Assembly: GCA_018399745.1 (NCBI GenBank)
Contig: JAGYNZ010000021.1
Location: 1-50,020 of the forward strand
Reading direction: 5' to 3'
Length of the DNA stretch: 50,020 bases
DNA from: Deltaproteobacteria bacterium
GTDB taxonomy: Bacteria > Desulfobacterota > Dissulfuribacteria > Dissulfuribacterales > UBA3076
Part shown: positions 27,522-36,128 of the stretch, in pieces
Layout: every line of letters starts with the position of its first letter
Position numbering within the stretch: the first letter of the stretch is position 1
Made by a program: the position numbers and the translations under genes
The notes under the pieces: generated by a model
Seen by the model: only the letters and a program-made list of their open reading frames with translations
The model's database searches: none
Told to the model about the DNA's origin: nothing

Positions 27522-28428
27522 TTTTTATGTTATTGGCCCTCATATAGTCCCTGATTCCGGCCGGCAAGTCCTCTGCAGTACTCGGCCTTATGAGTGTTGC
27601 CGTACCGATTTGAACCGCCCTTGCACCGGCCATAAGGAACTCAAGAGCATCATCTGGAGTAATGATACCACCAATACCGATTACAGGAATATCCACAGCT
27701 CGAACTACCTGCCAGACCATGCGCAGGGCAATGGGTTTGATCGCCGGACCTGAAAGTCCTCCAAATACGTTTGCCAGGGCCGGGCGTCTGAATTTAATAT
27801 CTATAGCCATACCCAGCAGTGTGTTTATGAGAGAAATGGCGTCCGCCCCTGCGGAGGCGACTTTCCGGGCAACTTCGGTAATATCAGTGACATTTGGTGT
27901 GAGCTTTATTATTACGGGAAGGCCCGTGGCTTTCTTAACTGCATGGGTAACACTTGCCGCTGCTTCAGGATCTGTCCCGAATGCAATACCACCTGCCTTC
28001 ACGTTCGGACACGAGATGTTTACCTCAATGGCCTCGATACCTTCCTCCCTGTCGAGCCTTTTTGCCATTTCAAAATATTCTTCAACTGAGTTTCCAAGGA
28101 TATTGACAATCAAAGATGTCTGTATGTTTCTCAGACAAGGGAGTTTGTCCCTGATAAATACCTCTATTCCTATGTTTTCAAGGCCTATCGAGTTCAAAAG
28201 GCCGCAGGGGGTTTCTGCTAAGCGAGGGGGAGGGTTTCCTGACCGAGGTCTTATAGAAAGGCCTTTTATTATAATTCCACCTAGCTTATCTAAGTCAAGG
28301 AGACCATCTAATTCCATTCCGTAACCGCAGGTCCCTGAAGCAAGCAATACGGGATTTTTAAGCCTGAGAGTGCCTATATTGATTGAGAGATCGGGGCATA
28401 CGGGGATTGTTTTTTTTTGATTAATCAC
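27493..28428 (-). CDS. pyrD: Dihydroorotate dehydrogenase B, catalytic subunit
   Basis: About 311 residues, class 1B. FMN-binding and active-site motifs are visible: NPVLLASGTCGYG, GIIIKGLSIRPRSGNPPPR, EVNISCPN with the class 1 catalytic Cys, VIIKLTPN and GIGGIITPDDALEFLMAGA. It oxidises dihydroorotate to orotate in pyrimidine synthesis and passes electrons through PyrK to NAD+. GTG 28428, five bases after the pyrK stop and well spaced from GGGGA, is the preferred start; a TTG at 28443 would overlap pyrK. Confidence 0.93.
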   Translation of the reverse strand: MINQKKTIPVCPDLSINIGTLRLKNPVLLASGTCGYGMELDGLLDLDKLGGIIIKGLSIRPRSGNPPPRLAETPCGLLNSIGLENIGIEVFIRDKLPCLRNIQTSLIVNILGNSVEEYFEMAKRLDREEGIEAIEVNISCPNVKAGGIAFGTDPEAAASVTHAVKKATGLPVIIKLTPNVTDITEVARKVASAGADAISLINTLLGMAIDIKFRRPALANVFGGLSGPAIKPIALRMVWQVVRAVDIPVIGIGGIITPDDALEFLMAGARAVQIGTATLIRPSTAEDLPAGIRDYMRANNIKNVENLRLPA

Positions 28429-28433
28429 GAATT

Positions 28434-29219
28434 TTATCCCCAATGTACTTGATCCGCGTCAAATACCGGTCCTTCTTGGCATACATGGAGAAAACCCTGG
28501 CTATTTGACTTCGGAACGGCACAGCCCAGGCACAGTCCTGTACCACAAGCCATGGCAGCTTCAAGTGAAACCTGACATGGTATATTCCTTTTGCGGGCCA
28601 TATGATAGACAGCCTTCATCATAGACCACGGACCACAGGTATAGATCTGGGCCATGTCGGTAATTTTCTGGAGCGTTTGATTCAATAATTCCGTTATCAC
28701 TCCCCTTTGTCCAAGGCTTCCGTCTTCGGTTATAATATGAAGATATCGGGTAAGTCTGGAGAAGTCTTCAATGGTCGGGATTTCAGAGGCATTTTTCGCC
28801 CCAATCAAGACAATAAGTCTGTGGGGTTGTTTGATCCTTTGTGCCAAAAGGAGCAAGGATGCAACGCCAAGACCTCCACCTACCAGTATGGATGGACAAT
28901 CATGAATTAATCTGAAGCCCTGCCCAAGAGGTCCCAGCACCCTGATTATTTCTCCGGGGCGCCGTTTTGAGAGCAGGCGGGTGCCTTTTCCAACCTCTTT
29001 ATAGAGAAAGCTGATTTTTCCATTCGAACCGGTCTTGTAGATGGATAGGGGCCGGCGAAGAAGAGGGTCTCTGCTATTATCGTCTTGAACCTCAAGCATG
29101 CAAAACTGTCCTGGATTGGCGGAATCCATAATTGCAGGCGCATTGACAGTAAGCAGGAAAATACTATGCGCAAGTCTTGTCTGTTCTACAATGTTGGCAG
29201 GTATGTCGAATCGGGACAT
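28434..29219 (-). CDS. pyrK: Dihydroorotate dehydrogenase B, electron transfer subunit
   Basis: 261 residues of the ferredoxin-reductase type. RRPLSIYK binds FAD, VGGGLGVASLLLLAQ the pyridine nucleotide region, and four cysteines in CGTGLCLGC and then HVC hold the 2Fe-2S cluster. It forms a heterotetramer with PyrD. Start and the ubiA stop share one base (TGATG), so the two are translationally coupled even though they serve different pathways. Confidence 0.93.
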   Translation of the reverse strand: MSRFDIPANIVEQTRLAHSIFLLTVNAPAIMDSANPGQFCMLEVQDDNSRDPLLRRPLSIYKTGSNGKISFLYKEVGKGTRLLSKRRPGEIIRVLGPLGQGFRLIHDCPSILVGGGLGVASLLLLAQRIKQPHRLIVLIGAKNASEIPTIEDFSRLTRYLHIITEDGSLGQRGVITELLNQTLQKITDMAQIYTCGPWSMMKAVYHMARKRNIPCQVSLEAAMACGTGLCLGCAVPKSNSQGFLHVCQEGPVFDADQVHWG

Positions 29220-30121
29220 CAGGGCTTCCAGATAAGAGAAATGGCCGTTGATGTAAACAGGATTATGCTTATGGCCCCGTTAAAGGTAAAAAATGCCATA
29301 TTCATACGGGAAAGGTCTTTTGGGTTTACAACCAGCCTTTGCATTACCAGGAGTGCAAAGGTGGCCAGTAAGCCGCAGTAGTATATCCAGTTGAGATGTG
29401 CCAGAAATCCTACGAAGACAAGGCTGATAAAGGCCAGAAGGTGGAATATGCCTGAAATCCAGAAGGCCTTCTTTATTCCCCACCTTGCCGGTATTGAGTA
29501 CAGGCCTTGTTCCCGGTCAAAATCATAGTCCAGGCAGCCATATAAAATGTCGAATCCCGCCACCCAGAAAAGTACGCCAGTGCTGAGGATCAGAGGAAGG
29601 AATTCTACACTTCCCTTTACTCCAATCCAACCGGCCATAGGGGCTAGGCTCAGGGCCAGGCCCAGAAAGAGGTGGCACATGGATGTGAATCTCTTTGTAT
29701 ATGAGTAGCCGAGCAGGACAGCCAGGAAAGCCGGGGAGAGGATAAATGCAAGGAGGTTCAGCTCGTAGGCTGACAGGAAGTAAATCCCCGAAGCAGCTAT
29801 TACCATGATCCAGGCATCCCTTGCCTTGACAATTCCCTTGGGGAGTGCCCTCTCTTTTGTGCGGGGATTTTTTGAATCAAAGGGGATGTCAACTAAACGA
29901 TTGAAACCCATTGCAGCCGTCCTGGCCCCAAACATAGCCACCAGAATCCACAGGGATGTCCAGAGGTCAGGTGGCCCTTCGGCACCTAAAAACGCACCCA
30001 GATATGCAAAAGGCAGGGCAAAGACAGTGTGCTCGAACTTTATCATTTCAAGCAGTATCCAGACCTTTGAAATTGGTGATTTAATTACCTGGTAATGTGG
30101 CGATCGCACCCAGTTATCCAT
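29219..30121 (-). CDS. UbiA-family polyprenyltransferase (probable MqnP)
   Basis: 300 residues with about eight or nine hydrophobic helices. The two aspartate motifs of aromatic prenyltransferases are there: GFNRLVDIPFDSKNPRTKER and LDYDFDREQGLYSIPARWG, for binding prenyl diphosphate with magnesium. With ubiX and ubiD just upstream, and a menaquinone-based anaerobe suspected, I favour the futalosine-pathway 1,4-dihydroxy-6-naphthoate prenyltransferase (MqnP) over 4-hydroxybenzoate polyprenyltransferase. The other mqn genes are not in this window. Confidence 0.88.
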   Translation of the reverse strand: MDNWVRSPHYQVIKSPISKVWILLEMIKFEHTVFALPFAYLGAFLGAEGPPDLWTSLWILVAMFGARTAAMGFNRLVDIPFDSKNPRTKERALPKGIVKARDAWIMVIAASGIYFLSAYELNLLAFILSPAFLAVLLGYSYTKRFTSMCHLFLGLALSLAPMAGWIGVKGSVEFLPLILSTGVLFWVAGFDILYGCLDYDFDREQGLYSIPARWGIKKAFWISGIFHLLAFISLVFVGFLAHLNWIYYCGLLATFALLVMQRLVVNPKDLSRMNMAFFTFNGAISIILFTSTAISLIWKP

Positions 30122-30123
30122 AA

Positions 30124-30708
30124 CTAATCAATTCCGTGCCATCTCCTCAGGTCTTTTACTTCAAATCCAATAAATTCCGCCAATCTGCCGGCAAAGAATA
30201 ACGCCATTTCATCAATATTTCCGGGTTGATGATAGAAGCTTGGCATTGCAGGATATATAACGGCCCCGGCCTCTTCTGCCAACAGCATATTTTGTAAGTG
30301 GATTCGATTCAAGGGGGTTTCTCTGGGAACCAGGATAAGGGGCCTGTGTTCCTTTAGGAAACAGTCAGCCGCCCTGTGGATCAGGTTCAGGCTGAATCCA
30401 TGAGCTATGGATGCCATGGTTCCCATTGTACAAGGGATGATTATCATGGCTTTCCATCTACATGAACCACTTGCGGGGGCAGCGGCCAGGTTGTCCGGTC
30501 TGTAAACTGTATGTGCCGTCCTGATCATGGTCTGAAAACCGTCTTCTTTGATCTCAATCCTGGATACCTGTTCCCCTGTTTTTGAAACGATAAGATGGAA
30601 GTCCTGGCCCAGGTCTTTTAGGATTTCTATTAATTTAAGGCTGTATATAGATCCACTGGCCCCGGTAATTGCAAGCAGGATTGGATCCCGGCCCTTAAGC
30701 TTCATCAT
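30124..30708 (-). CDS. ubiX: Flavin prenyltransferase (UbiX/MqnM-like)
   Basis: 194 residues of flavodoxin-like fold. AITGASGSIYSLKLIEIL binds FMN, PCTMGTMASIAHG and LVPRETPLN are family signatures. It makes prenylated FMN, the cofactor that UbiD enzymes need for decarboxylation. Its ATG overlaps the ubiD stop (ATGA); a second ATG is the next codon. The gap to ubiA is two bases. Confidence 0.93.
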   Translation of the reverse strand: MMKLKGRDPILLAITGASGSIYSLKLIEILKDLGQDFHLIVSKTGEQVSRIEIKEDGFQTMIRTAHTVYRPDNLAAAPASGSCRWKAMIIIPCTMGTMASIAHGFSLNLIHRAADCFLKEHRPLILVPRETPLNRIHLQNMLLAEEAGAVIYPAMPSFYHQPGNIDEMALFFAGRLAEFIGFEVKDLRRWHGID

Positions 30709-32156
30709 GTCTTAAGTCCCAGCTTTGGCCACAACCCATCAATCTTTTTAATGATTTCAGATTTCATTGTTATTACATTTGGCCACTGTCTTGTAAATCC
30801 CTCTTCCTTCCATTTTTTTGTGCAGTCTATGCCCATCTTACTCCCATAAAGGGGGAGTGGTGATGCATGATCTAATGCATCGACAGGCCCATCCGCGAAG
30901 ACTATGTCTCTTCTCGGGTCTATGTTGTTACCCAGGCGCCATAATACCTGTGACAGGTCCTGTACGTCCACATCGTTGTCGAAAATAAAGATTATCTTGC
31001 AGAACATCATCTGACCGAGACCCCAGAGGGCATGCATTACCTTGCGGGCATGCCCGGGATAGCGTTTGTCAATGGATATAAAGGCCAGGTTGTGGAATAC
31101 CCCTTCAAGTGGAAGGTTCATATCCAAAATTTCAGGCAAGGTCTTTTTTATCATGGGGAGAAAGAGACGTTCAGTGGCCTTTGCCATGTAACAGTCTTCC
31201 TGTGGAGGTTGTCCAACAATGGTGGCCGGATAGATAGCATCTTCTCTGAAAGTCATGCAGGTTACATGAAAGACCGGGTATTGATCAGCCAGGGAGTAAT
31301 ATCCGGTATGATCACCAAAAGGACCCTCTATACGCCGTTCTTTGGGCTTGACATATCCTTCGAGAACTATCTGGGATGAGGCTGGAATCTCCAGATTCAC
31401 AGTCAGGCATTTTACAAGCTCGACCGGTTCTTCTCTCAGAAATCCTGCAAAAATGCATTCATCTACATCATCAGGAAGGGGCGCGGTCGCCGCATAGGTC
31501 ATGGCCGGGTCAGGTCCTATGGCAACGGCAACCTCCAGGCGCTGTCCCATTTTCTCAGCAATCCTGTAATGGTGTGCCCCGCCTTTGTGCGTGTGCCAGT
31601 GCATGCCGGTTGTCTTTTTGTCAAAGACCTGCATGCGGTACATGCCGACGTTTCTGATCCCGGTCTCTGGGTTACGAGTGAAGACGAGGGGCAAGGTTAT
31701 GAAGGGGCCCCCGTCCTCTGGCCAACAGTGGAGAACCGGAAGGCGGGTCAGATCCACATCCTCACCTTTATACACTATTTTTTGACAGGCGGCCTTGTGC
31801 ACAGTTTTTGGAAAGGCGTTTTTCAGGCGTTTGAGCTTAGGTATTATTTTCAGTTTTTTAAATAAGGTGTCAGGTGCTTCTGATTGGACAAAATTCAGGA
31901 TTTCATCTCCAAGAGAATCGAGGTCAGGTACTTCCAGTGCCAGTGACATTCGCCTGTATGATCCAAAGGTATTCATGAGCACAGGCATATTGAATCCTGA
32001 GACATTTTCAAAGAGGAGGGCCTGTCCAAACCTTTTGCAGACCCTGTCGGTGATCTCTGTTATTTCCAGGATTGGACTGACAGGCTCTCTGATCCTGACA
32101 AGTTCCCCATGTTTCTCGAGTTTTTTGATAAAATCCTGAAGATCGCGATAAGCCAT
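30705..32156 (-). CDS. ubiD: UbiD-family prenyl-FMN-dependent decarboxylase
   Basis: 483 residues, full length. GMHWHTHKGGAHHYR, VAVAIGPDPA, EGPFGDHTGYYSLADQYPVFHVT and VGQPPQEDCYMAKATERLFLP are the standard UbiD motifs, including the acidic active-site stretch. In the futalosine route a UbiD homologue removes the carboxyl group late in menaquinone synthesis; acting on another aromatic acid cannot be ruled out. It is the first gene of the minus-strand operon ubiD-ubiX-ubiA-pyrK-pyrD, with AGGCAGG upstream of ATG 32156. Confidence 0.93.
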   Translation of the reverse strand: MAYRDLQDFIKKLEKHGELVRIREPVSPILEITEITDRVCKRFGQALLFENVSGFNMPVLMNTFGSYRRMSLALEVPDLDSLGDEILNFVQSEAPDTLFKKLKIIPKLKRLKNAFPKTVHKAACQKIVYKGEDVDLTRLPVLHCWPEDGGPFITLPLVFTRNPETGIRNVGMYRMQVFDKKTTGMHWHTHKGGAHHYRIAEKMGQRLEVAVAIGPDPAMTYAATAPLPDDVDECIFAGFLREEPVELVKCLTVNLEIPASSQIVLEGYVKPKERRIEGPFGDHTGYYSLADQYPVFHVTCMTFREDAIYPATIVGQPPQEDCYMAKATERLFLPMIKKTLPEILDMNLPLEGVFHNLAFISIDKRYPGHARKVMHALWGLGQMMFCKIIFIFDNDVDVQDLSQVLWRLGNNIDPRRDIVFADGPVDALDHASPLPLYGSKMGIDCTKKWKEEGFTRQWPNVITMKSEIIKKIDGLWPKLGLKT

Positions 32157-32321
32157 GGTTTTTTACCTGCCTTTCATTATTATCCAAAACAAATTGATAG
32201 TATAGTACCTTAGTTGTATTTTCGCGTTTTTTGTGGACGAATAAACTGATTTTTCTCATCTCAAAAAAATGCCTCACATTGGTTTTCTTGAGCGGAATCA
32301 TTTATTAAATCCATTGTTAAG

Positions 32322-32522
32322 TCAGAGGTTATTTGTGCTCTTTCTTCTGTCTCCCTCATGGCCAATACCACCACCCAGATCTGTAGCTGCCTTCAGTGTT
32401 TGCCTGTCTTCTAGACCTGGAAGCCTTCCTGTTGCCAGAAGAACAGCCTGGGCTCGGTTGGCTCCACCAGGGATATATCTTATAGATTCAGAAAAGGCCT
32501 TATATGTTTTAAATTTTTGCAT
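32322..32522 (-). pseudogene. Remnant of a C_GCAxxG_C_C family (redox) protein
   Basis: A 66-codon frame in the ubiD leader reads GGANRAQAVLLATGRLPGLEDRQTLKAATDLGGGIGHEGD and then runs into unrelated residues and a stop. Members of the C_GCAxxG_C_C family have NCAQAVL at the first position and GxxCGA after GGGIG. Here the first Cys is Arg and the stretch with the next Cys is lost, so the gene looks decayed. No ribosome-binding site. The rest of 32157-32604 holds no other gene. Confidence 0.5.
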
Positions 32523-32604
32523 TGAGTAAATATTTTAACTATAATCAGTGTCATCATACCCTTCTTGACGCTGACAGGCCAGTATGTTAAACATTCCCGC
32601 CTGT

Positions 32605-32680
32605 GGGGTTGTAGCTCAGATGGGAGAGCGCTTGAATGGCATTCAAGAGGCCGGCGGTTCGATCCCGCCCAGCTCCACCA
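32605..32680 (+). tRNA. tRNA-Ala (anticodon GGC)
   Basis: 76 bases fold into a full cloverleaf. Acceptor GGGGTTG pairs with CAGCTCC, the D stem is GCTC/GAGC, the anticodon stem CTTGA/TCAAG holds the loop ATGGCAT with anticodon GGC, and the T stem GGCGG/CCGCC holds TTCGATC. The CCA end is encoded. It reads alanine GCC/GCU codons. Confidence 0.97.
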
Positions 32681-32883
32681 ATTTGAAAAATTGTTATTAA
32701 AAATTTGATAGAAAGATTCAATGATAATCCTGAACCGTGTTTCTGAACCTTTGAGTGTCTAGAGAATACTTGAATACTATAAGGAGGGCCCATCCGGGTT
32801 TTTCTTAATGAGTACGGGCTCCTGCTAATGAGAAATTGGCCTTCTTCTGCAGCAGGAGTCTTATTTTTTTAACCCGCAGCCTG

Positions 32884-33087
32884 ATGAAAATGTCTGACTC
32901 TAAATACAAGAATAAAGACCCTGATCGAGAACTTGGGCTTCGGGAAGAGGAGCTGATACTCAAGGCAACGAAGGAAATAGTAGTAAAATTTATAGAAATG
33001 GGAAGGGTCACGCCTACATCCTTTGAAGAGGTCTTTACGCTTGTATACCGGACGGTTGCATCTGCTAAATCAAAACAGAGCAGATAA
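32884..33087 (+). CDS. Small hypothetical protein
   Basis: 67 residues from ATG 32884 (or 65 from ATG 32890); an upstream TTG/ATG extension to 32836 is unlikely. It is polar and probably all helical, with DRELGLREEELILKATKEIVVKFIEMGRV in the middle, and has no cysteines or signal. I do not recognise the family. It sits between the tRNA and the nuo leader with 430 non-coding bases after it. Confidence 0.5.
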   Translation: MKMSDSKYKNKDPDRELGLREEELILKATKEIVVKFIEMGRVTPTSFEEVFTLVYRTVASAKSKQSR

Positions 33088-33337
33088 CCAAAAAAATCTT
33101 TTCAACCTCCTGAAATGCAAAAAAAATATGACATGGATTTGTCGATAGGAAAATTCAGAAACCTCCCTCCTTTCTTAATGGATGATTAAGAATAGATGCT
33201 GCCATTTTGTACAAATGCCAAGGAATTTAAGCAGGTATGATCCAGTAATAGCCATCAAATTCACTGAGTGAGGATTCATTTTTTGTCTTGACAGCCGGGT
33301 TCTCTTATGATAGTTCAATCCACCAAAGTCAGTGATA

Positions 33338-33372
33338 TTTGACATGGACAAAGGTCAAAATAGCACCTTGAC
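33338..33372 (+). promoter_or_regulatory. Possible operator: alternating TTGAC/GTCAA half-sites
   Basis: TTTGAC (33338-33343) and GTCAAA (33354-33359) form an inverted repeat with a 10-base spacer, and GTCAA (33354-33358) with TTGAC (33368-33372) forms a second one with a 9-base spacer. The last half-site overlaps the -35 box of the nuo promoter. A further TTGACA lies at 33288-33293. A repressor or activator site is inferred. Confidence 0.4.
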
Positions 33373-33396
33373 TTTAAATGTGGAAAGGCATATACA
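33368..33396 (+). promoter_or_regulatory. Sigma70-like promoter of the nuo operon
   Basis: TTGACT (33368-33373), exactly 17 bases, TATACA (33391-33396). Transcription would start near 33403, giving a leader of about 115 bases before nuoA. Confidence 0.6.
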
Positions 33397-33429
33397 AAAA
33401 ATACTAAATATATTGAATAATGATTTTTC

Positions 33430-33479
33430 TTAACAATGGTGCTAACGCTGAAGTGTAGTTCAGCTTCCTGCATTGTTAA
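33430..33479 (+). other. Nested hairpin in the nuo leader
   Basis: The outer arms TTAACAATG (33430-33438) and CATTGTTAA (33471-33479) pair over nine bases. Inside, GCTGAA (33447-33452) and TTCAGC (33459-33464) form a second stem with a six-base loop. An asymmetric internal loop of 8 and 6 bases separates them. It ends 38 bases before the nuoA start, so it could affect translation, RNA stability or be a protein-binding site. Confidence 0.5.
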
Positions 33480-33517
33480 ATAGTTTGGGATTTTTCTGTG
33501 AGAGGAGGGCTATTGGC

Positions 33518-33883
33518 ATGATGAGCGGTTTTGAGACTATTGTCATGTATCTTGGCATGTCGCTGTTGGTAGTGATTCTCATGCTTGCCGGAGCTTATAT
33601 TCTTGGGCCTTCTCGTCCCAACCCCAGTAAGAACAGTACCTATGAATGTGGTGTACCGCTTCTGGATCCCAGCCGTACCCGTTATGATGTCAAGTATTTT
33701 CTGGTTGCTATACTATTTCTGGTGTTCGATTTGGAAACAGTTTTGATCTACCCCTTGGCTGTCAGATACCATGAATTGGCTGCAATTGGGTGGGGAGCTT
33801 TTTGTGAGATATTTATTTTTGTGGCGATCTTGTTGGCAGGTCTTATTTATGCCATAAAGAAAGGCGCCATAGAGTGGGATTAG
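33518..33883 (+). CDS. nuoA: NADH-quinone oxidoreductase subunit A
   Basis: 121 residues with three membrane helices. [43 protein letters not shown] is the conserved core of NuoA/ND3, at the joint between the arms of complex I. ATG 33518, eight bases after GAGGAGGG, is chosen over an upstream start at 33473. First gene of the nuo operon. Confidence 0.95.
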   Translation: MMSGFETIVMYLGMSLLVVILMLAGAYILGPSRPNPSKNSTYECGVPLLDPSRTRYDVKYFLVAILFLVFDLETVLIYPLAVRYHELAAIGWGAFCEIFIFVAILLAGLIYAIKKGAIEWD

Positions 33884-33896
33884 GGGGATAAGTCGT

Positions 33897-34403
33897 ATGG
33901 CAACTGAGGCTTATAATGGTGGCGGATGGATTGCTACCAAGCTGGAGTGGCTGATTAACTGGGGACGCAAAAGATCACCATGGCCCCTCCCTTATGGTAC
34001 CGCCTGTTGTGGTATTGAGATGATGTGCGCTCTGGCCGCAGGTTACGATATGGCAAGATTCGGGGCGGAGCGACCCAGCTTTTCTCCACGTCAGGCAGAT
34101 GTGCTGATACAGGCAGGGACCATAACCCTCAAGATGGCACCTGTTTTCAAAAAGATATACGATCAGATGGCTGAACCTAAATGTGTTATTTCCATGGGTG
34201 CCTGTGCATGTACCGGAGGGGTTTTTAGGACCTATTCAACGCTTCAGGGTATAGACAAGCTGGTACCTGTGGATATCTACATTCCAGGCTGTCCTCCAAG
34301 GCCTGAGGCCCTGCTGCAGGCCCTATTGATGTTTATTGAAAAGACAGAGAAGAGTCATCCTATTATACATAAGAAGTACTCTGACTTATTGGTGGGTACC
34401 TAA
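33897..34403 (+). CDS. nuoB: NADH-quinone oxidoreductase subunit B
   Basis: 168 residues. Carries the N2 4Fe-4S cluster, the last in the chain before quinone, through the cysteine pair in TACCGIEMM (37-38), the Cys in MGACACTGG and the one in [10 protein letters not shown]. Peripheral subunit at the quinone site together with NuoD. Thirteen bases after nuoA. Confidence 0.97.
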   Translation: MATEAYNGGGWIATKLEWLINWGRKRSPWPLPYGTACCGIEMMCALAAGYDMARFGAERPSFSPRQADVLIQAGTITLKMAPVFKKIYDQMAEPKCVISMGACACTGGVFRTYSTLQGIDKLVPVDIYIPGCPPRPEALLQALLMFIEKTEKSHPIIHKKYSDLLVGT

Positions 34404-34405
34404 CC

Positions 34406-34969
34406 ATGGATCTCAAGAAGAGAGTGGAACAGTGTCTCGGGCCTGAAAACCTTGTTGTGGCGATGGCTGAATGTCAAGGTGATCTCAGTGTGGAAGTTCC
34501 CAAAAGCAGTATTCTTGATGTAATGCACCTTCTACGGGATACGCCTGGCCTCGGTTTTAATTTTTTGAGTGATGTGTTCGGAGTAGATAACCTGGATTTT
34601 AATAAGTCGAAGAAAAAGCCTAAAGAAAAGACAGAAGAAGGTGAGGGGGTAGAAGAAATAACGACGAAAGAGTCACTTCCACCCCGTTTTGAAGTAGTTT
34701 ACCTGCTGCTTTGTCTTGAACGAAACGAGCGTTTGCAGGTAAAGGTACGCGTGGCAGAAGATGATATGGAGGTGGACAGCCTGTATAGCATTTGGAAGGC
34801 TGCAGATTGGCCTGAACGCGAGGCATTCGACATGTACGGCATACGTTTTAAGGGACATCCCAATCTTAAGAGACTCTTGATGTGGGACGATTTTCCGGCC
34901 TACCCGCTTCGCAAGGATTATCCTTTGGAGGGGCAGGGGGAAGAACGCCACCTGATATACGATGACTAG
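34406..34969 (+). CDS. nuoC: NADH-quinone oxidoreductase subunit C
   Basis: 187 residues. SLYSIWKAADWPEREAFDMYGIRFKGHPNLKRLLMWDDFPAYPLRKDYPL is the NuoC signature. Residues about 70-92 are a charged Lys/Glu-rich insertion not usual in the family. NuoC is separate from NuoD here, unlike in E. coli. It starts two bases after nuoB. Confidence 0.96.
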   Translation: MDLKKRVEQCLGPENLVVAMAECQGDLSVEVPKSSILDVMHLLRDTPGLGFNFLSDVFGVDNLDFNKSKKKPKEKTEEGEGVEEITTKESLPPRFEVVYLLLCLERNERLQVKVRVAEDDMEVDSLYSIWKAADWPEREAFDMYGIRFKGHPNLKRLLMWDDFPAYPLRKDYPLEGQGEERHLIYDD

Positions 34970-34980
34970 GAGAAATTAAG

Positions 34981-36120
34981 TTGAATCAGAATCTTACTCC
35001 TCAGACAGGTCACGGAACAGGTGACTATGTAACTGTAAATATCGGTCCATCTCATCCGGCGATGCACGGTACTCTTCGCGTGATTGCCCTGACCGACGGA
35101 GAGTCTTTGATAAAGGCCGAGCCTGAGATAGGATATCTACACCGTGGTGTGGAGAAATTAGGGGAGAATCTTTCCTACCATCAATTTATTCCCATTACGG
35201 ATAGGCTCAATTACTGTTCCGCGATTCCCAACAATGTTTCATATGAGATGGCCGTGGAGAAATTGATGGGTCTTGAGGTCCCTGAAAAGGCCCAGCTCAT
35301 TCGGGTCATAATGATGGAACTTGCCCGGATTGCGGATCATCAGGTTTGTGTAGGCATCCTTGGCGTGGATCTTGGTGCCTTTACACCCTTCTTTTATCTC
35401 ATCATACAGCGTGAGGAGATCTATGAGATATTTGAGTGGTTCAACGGAGCAAGGCTTACCAACACCTTTGGCCGTATCGGAGGAGTTGATGCCGATCTGC
35501 CTGACGATTTTGAAGAAAGATGGAATGAGCTTAAGCCCAATGTGCGAAAGGCCAACGAAGAAACGGAAAAGCTCCTTACTCACAATCGCATCTGGATGGA
35601 CCGTACCATAGGCGTCAGTGCATTTTCCGCAGAGGATGCCCTGAACTGGGGCTTTACGGGTCCGTGCCTCAGGGCATGCGGTGTCAAGAGGGATTTGAGG
35701 AAGGACGAGCCCTATTGCATGTATGATAAGTTTGACTTCGAGGTACCGGTTGGAAAAAATGGGGACGTATTTGATCGCTATATCGTGCGTATGATCGAGA
35801 TGGAGCAGTCGATCAAGATCATTGACCAGGCATATAAGCTTTATAAAGAGATGCCCGCTGATGCCCCTCTTATGGCACGGGTACCCAAAGTCATAAAACC
35901 CCCGGCAGGCGAAGTGTATAGTGCCCTTGAATCTCCTAACGGAGAGCTGGGCTTCTTTATAAAAAGCGATGGTTCCGCGAACCCTTACAGAATAAGGATA
36001 AGGCCTCCATGTTATATGATCTATCAAGCCTTTCCTGAGTTGGTCAAGGGTGAGCTGATAGCCGATCTGGTTGCCTGTCTCAGTAGTCTTAATGTCATTG
36101 CCGGTGAGCTGGACCGGTAA
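34981..36120 (+). CDS. nuoD: NADH-quinone oxidoreductase subunit D
   Basis: 379 residues, related to the large subunit of NiFe hydrogenases but without the metal-binding cysteines. GPSHPAMHGTLRV near the start, EIGYLHRGVEKL, RLNYCSAIPNNVSYEMAVEKL and the C-terminal GELDR fit. It forms the quinone pocket with NuoB. The start is a TTG at 34981 after AGGAGAAATTAAG; no ATG lies near. Confidence 0.95.
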   Translation: MNQNLTPQTGHGTGDYVTVNIGPSHPAMHGTLRVIALTDGESLIKAEPEIGYLHRGVEKLGENLSYHQFIPITDRLNYCSAIPNNVSYEMAVEKLMGLEVPEKAQLIRVIMMELARIADHQVCVGILGVDLGAFTPFFYLIIQREEIYEIFEWFNGARLTNTFGRIGGVDADLPDDFEERWNELKPNVRKANEETEKLLTHNRIWMDRTIGVSAFSAEDALNWGFTGPCLRACGVKRDLRKDEPYCMYDKFDFEVPVGKNGDVFDRYIVRMIEMEQSIKIIDQAYKLYKEMPADAPLMARVPKVIKPPAGEVYSALESPNGELGFFIKSDGSANPYRIRIRPPCYMIYQAFPELVKGELIADLVACLSSLNVIAGELDR

Positions 36121-36128
36121 GGAGGCTG

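Noticed and set aside
33288-33316. TTGACA at 33288 as main nuo promoter
   Set aside because: With 17-base spacing the -10 would be TAGTTC, a poor match. The box pair at 33368-33396 is better.
33430-33485. Integron attC-like site in the nuo leader
   Set aside because: GTTAAAT fits one core half but the partner TCTTAAC lacks the needed purine, and no integrase or cassette array is near. A plain hairpin explains it.
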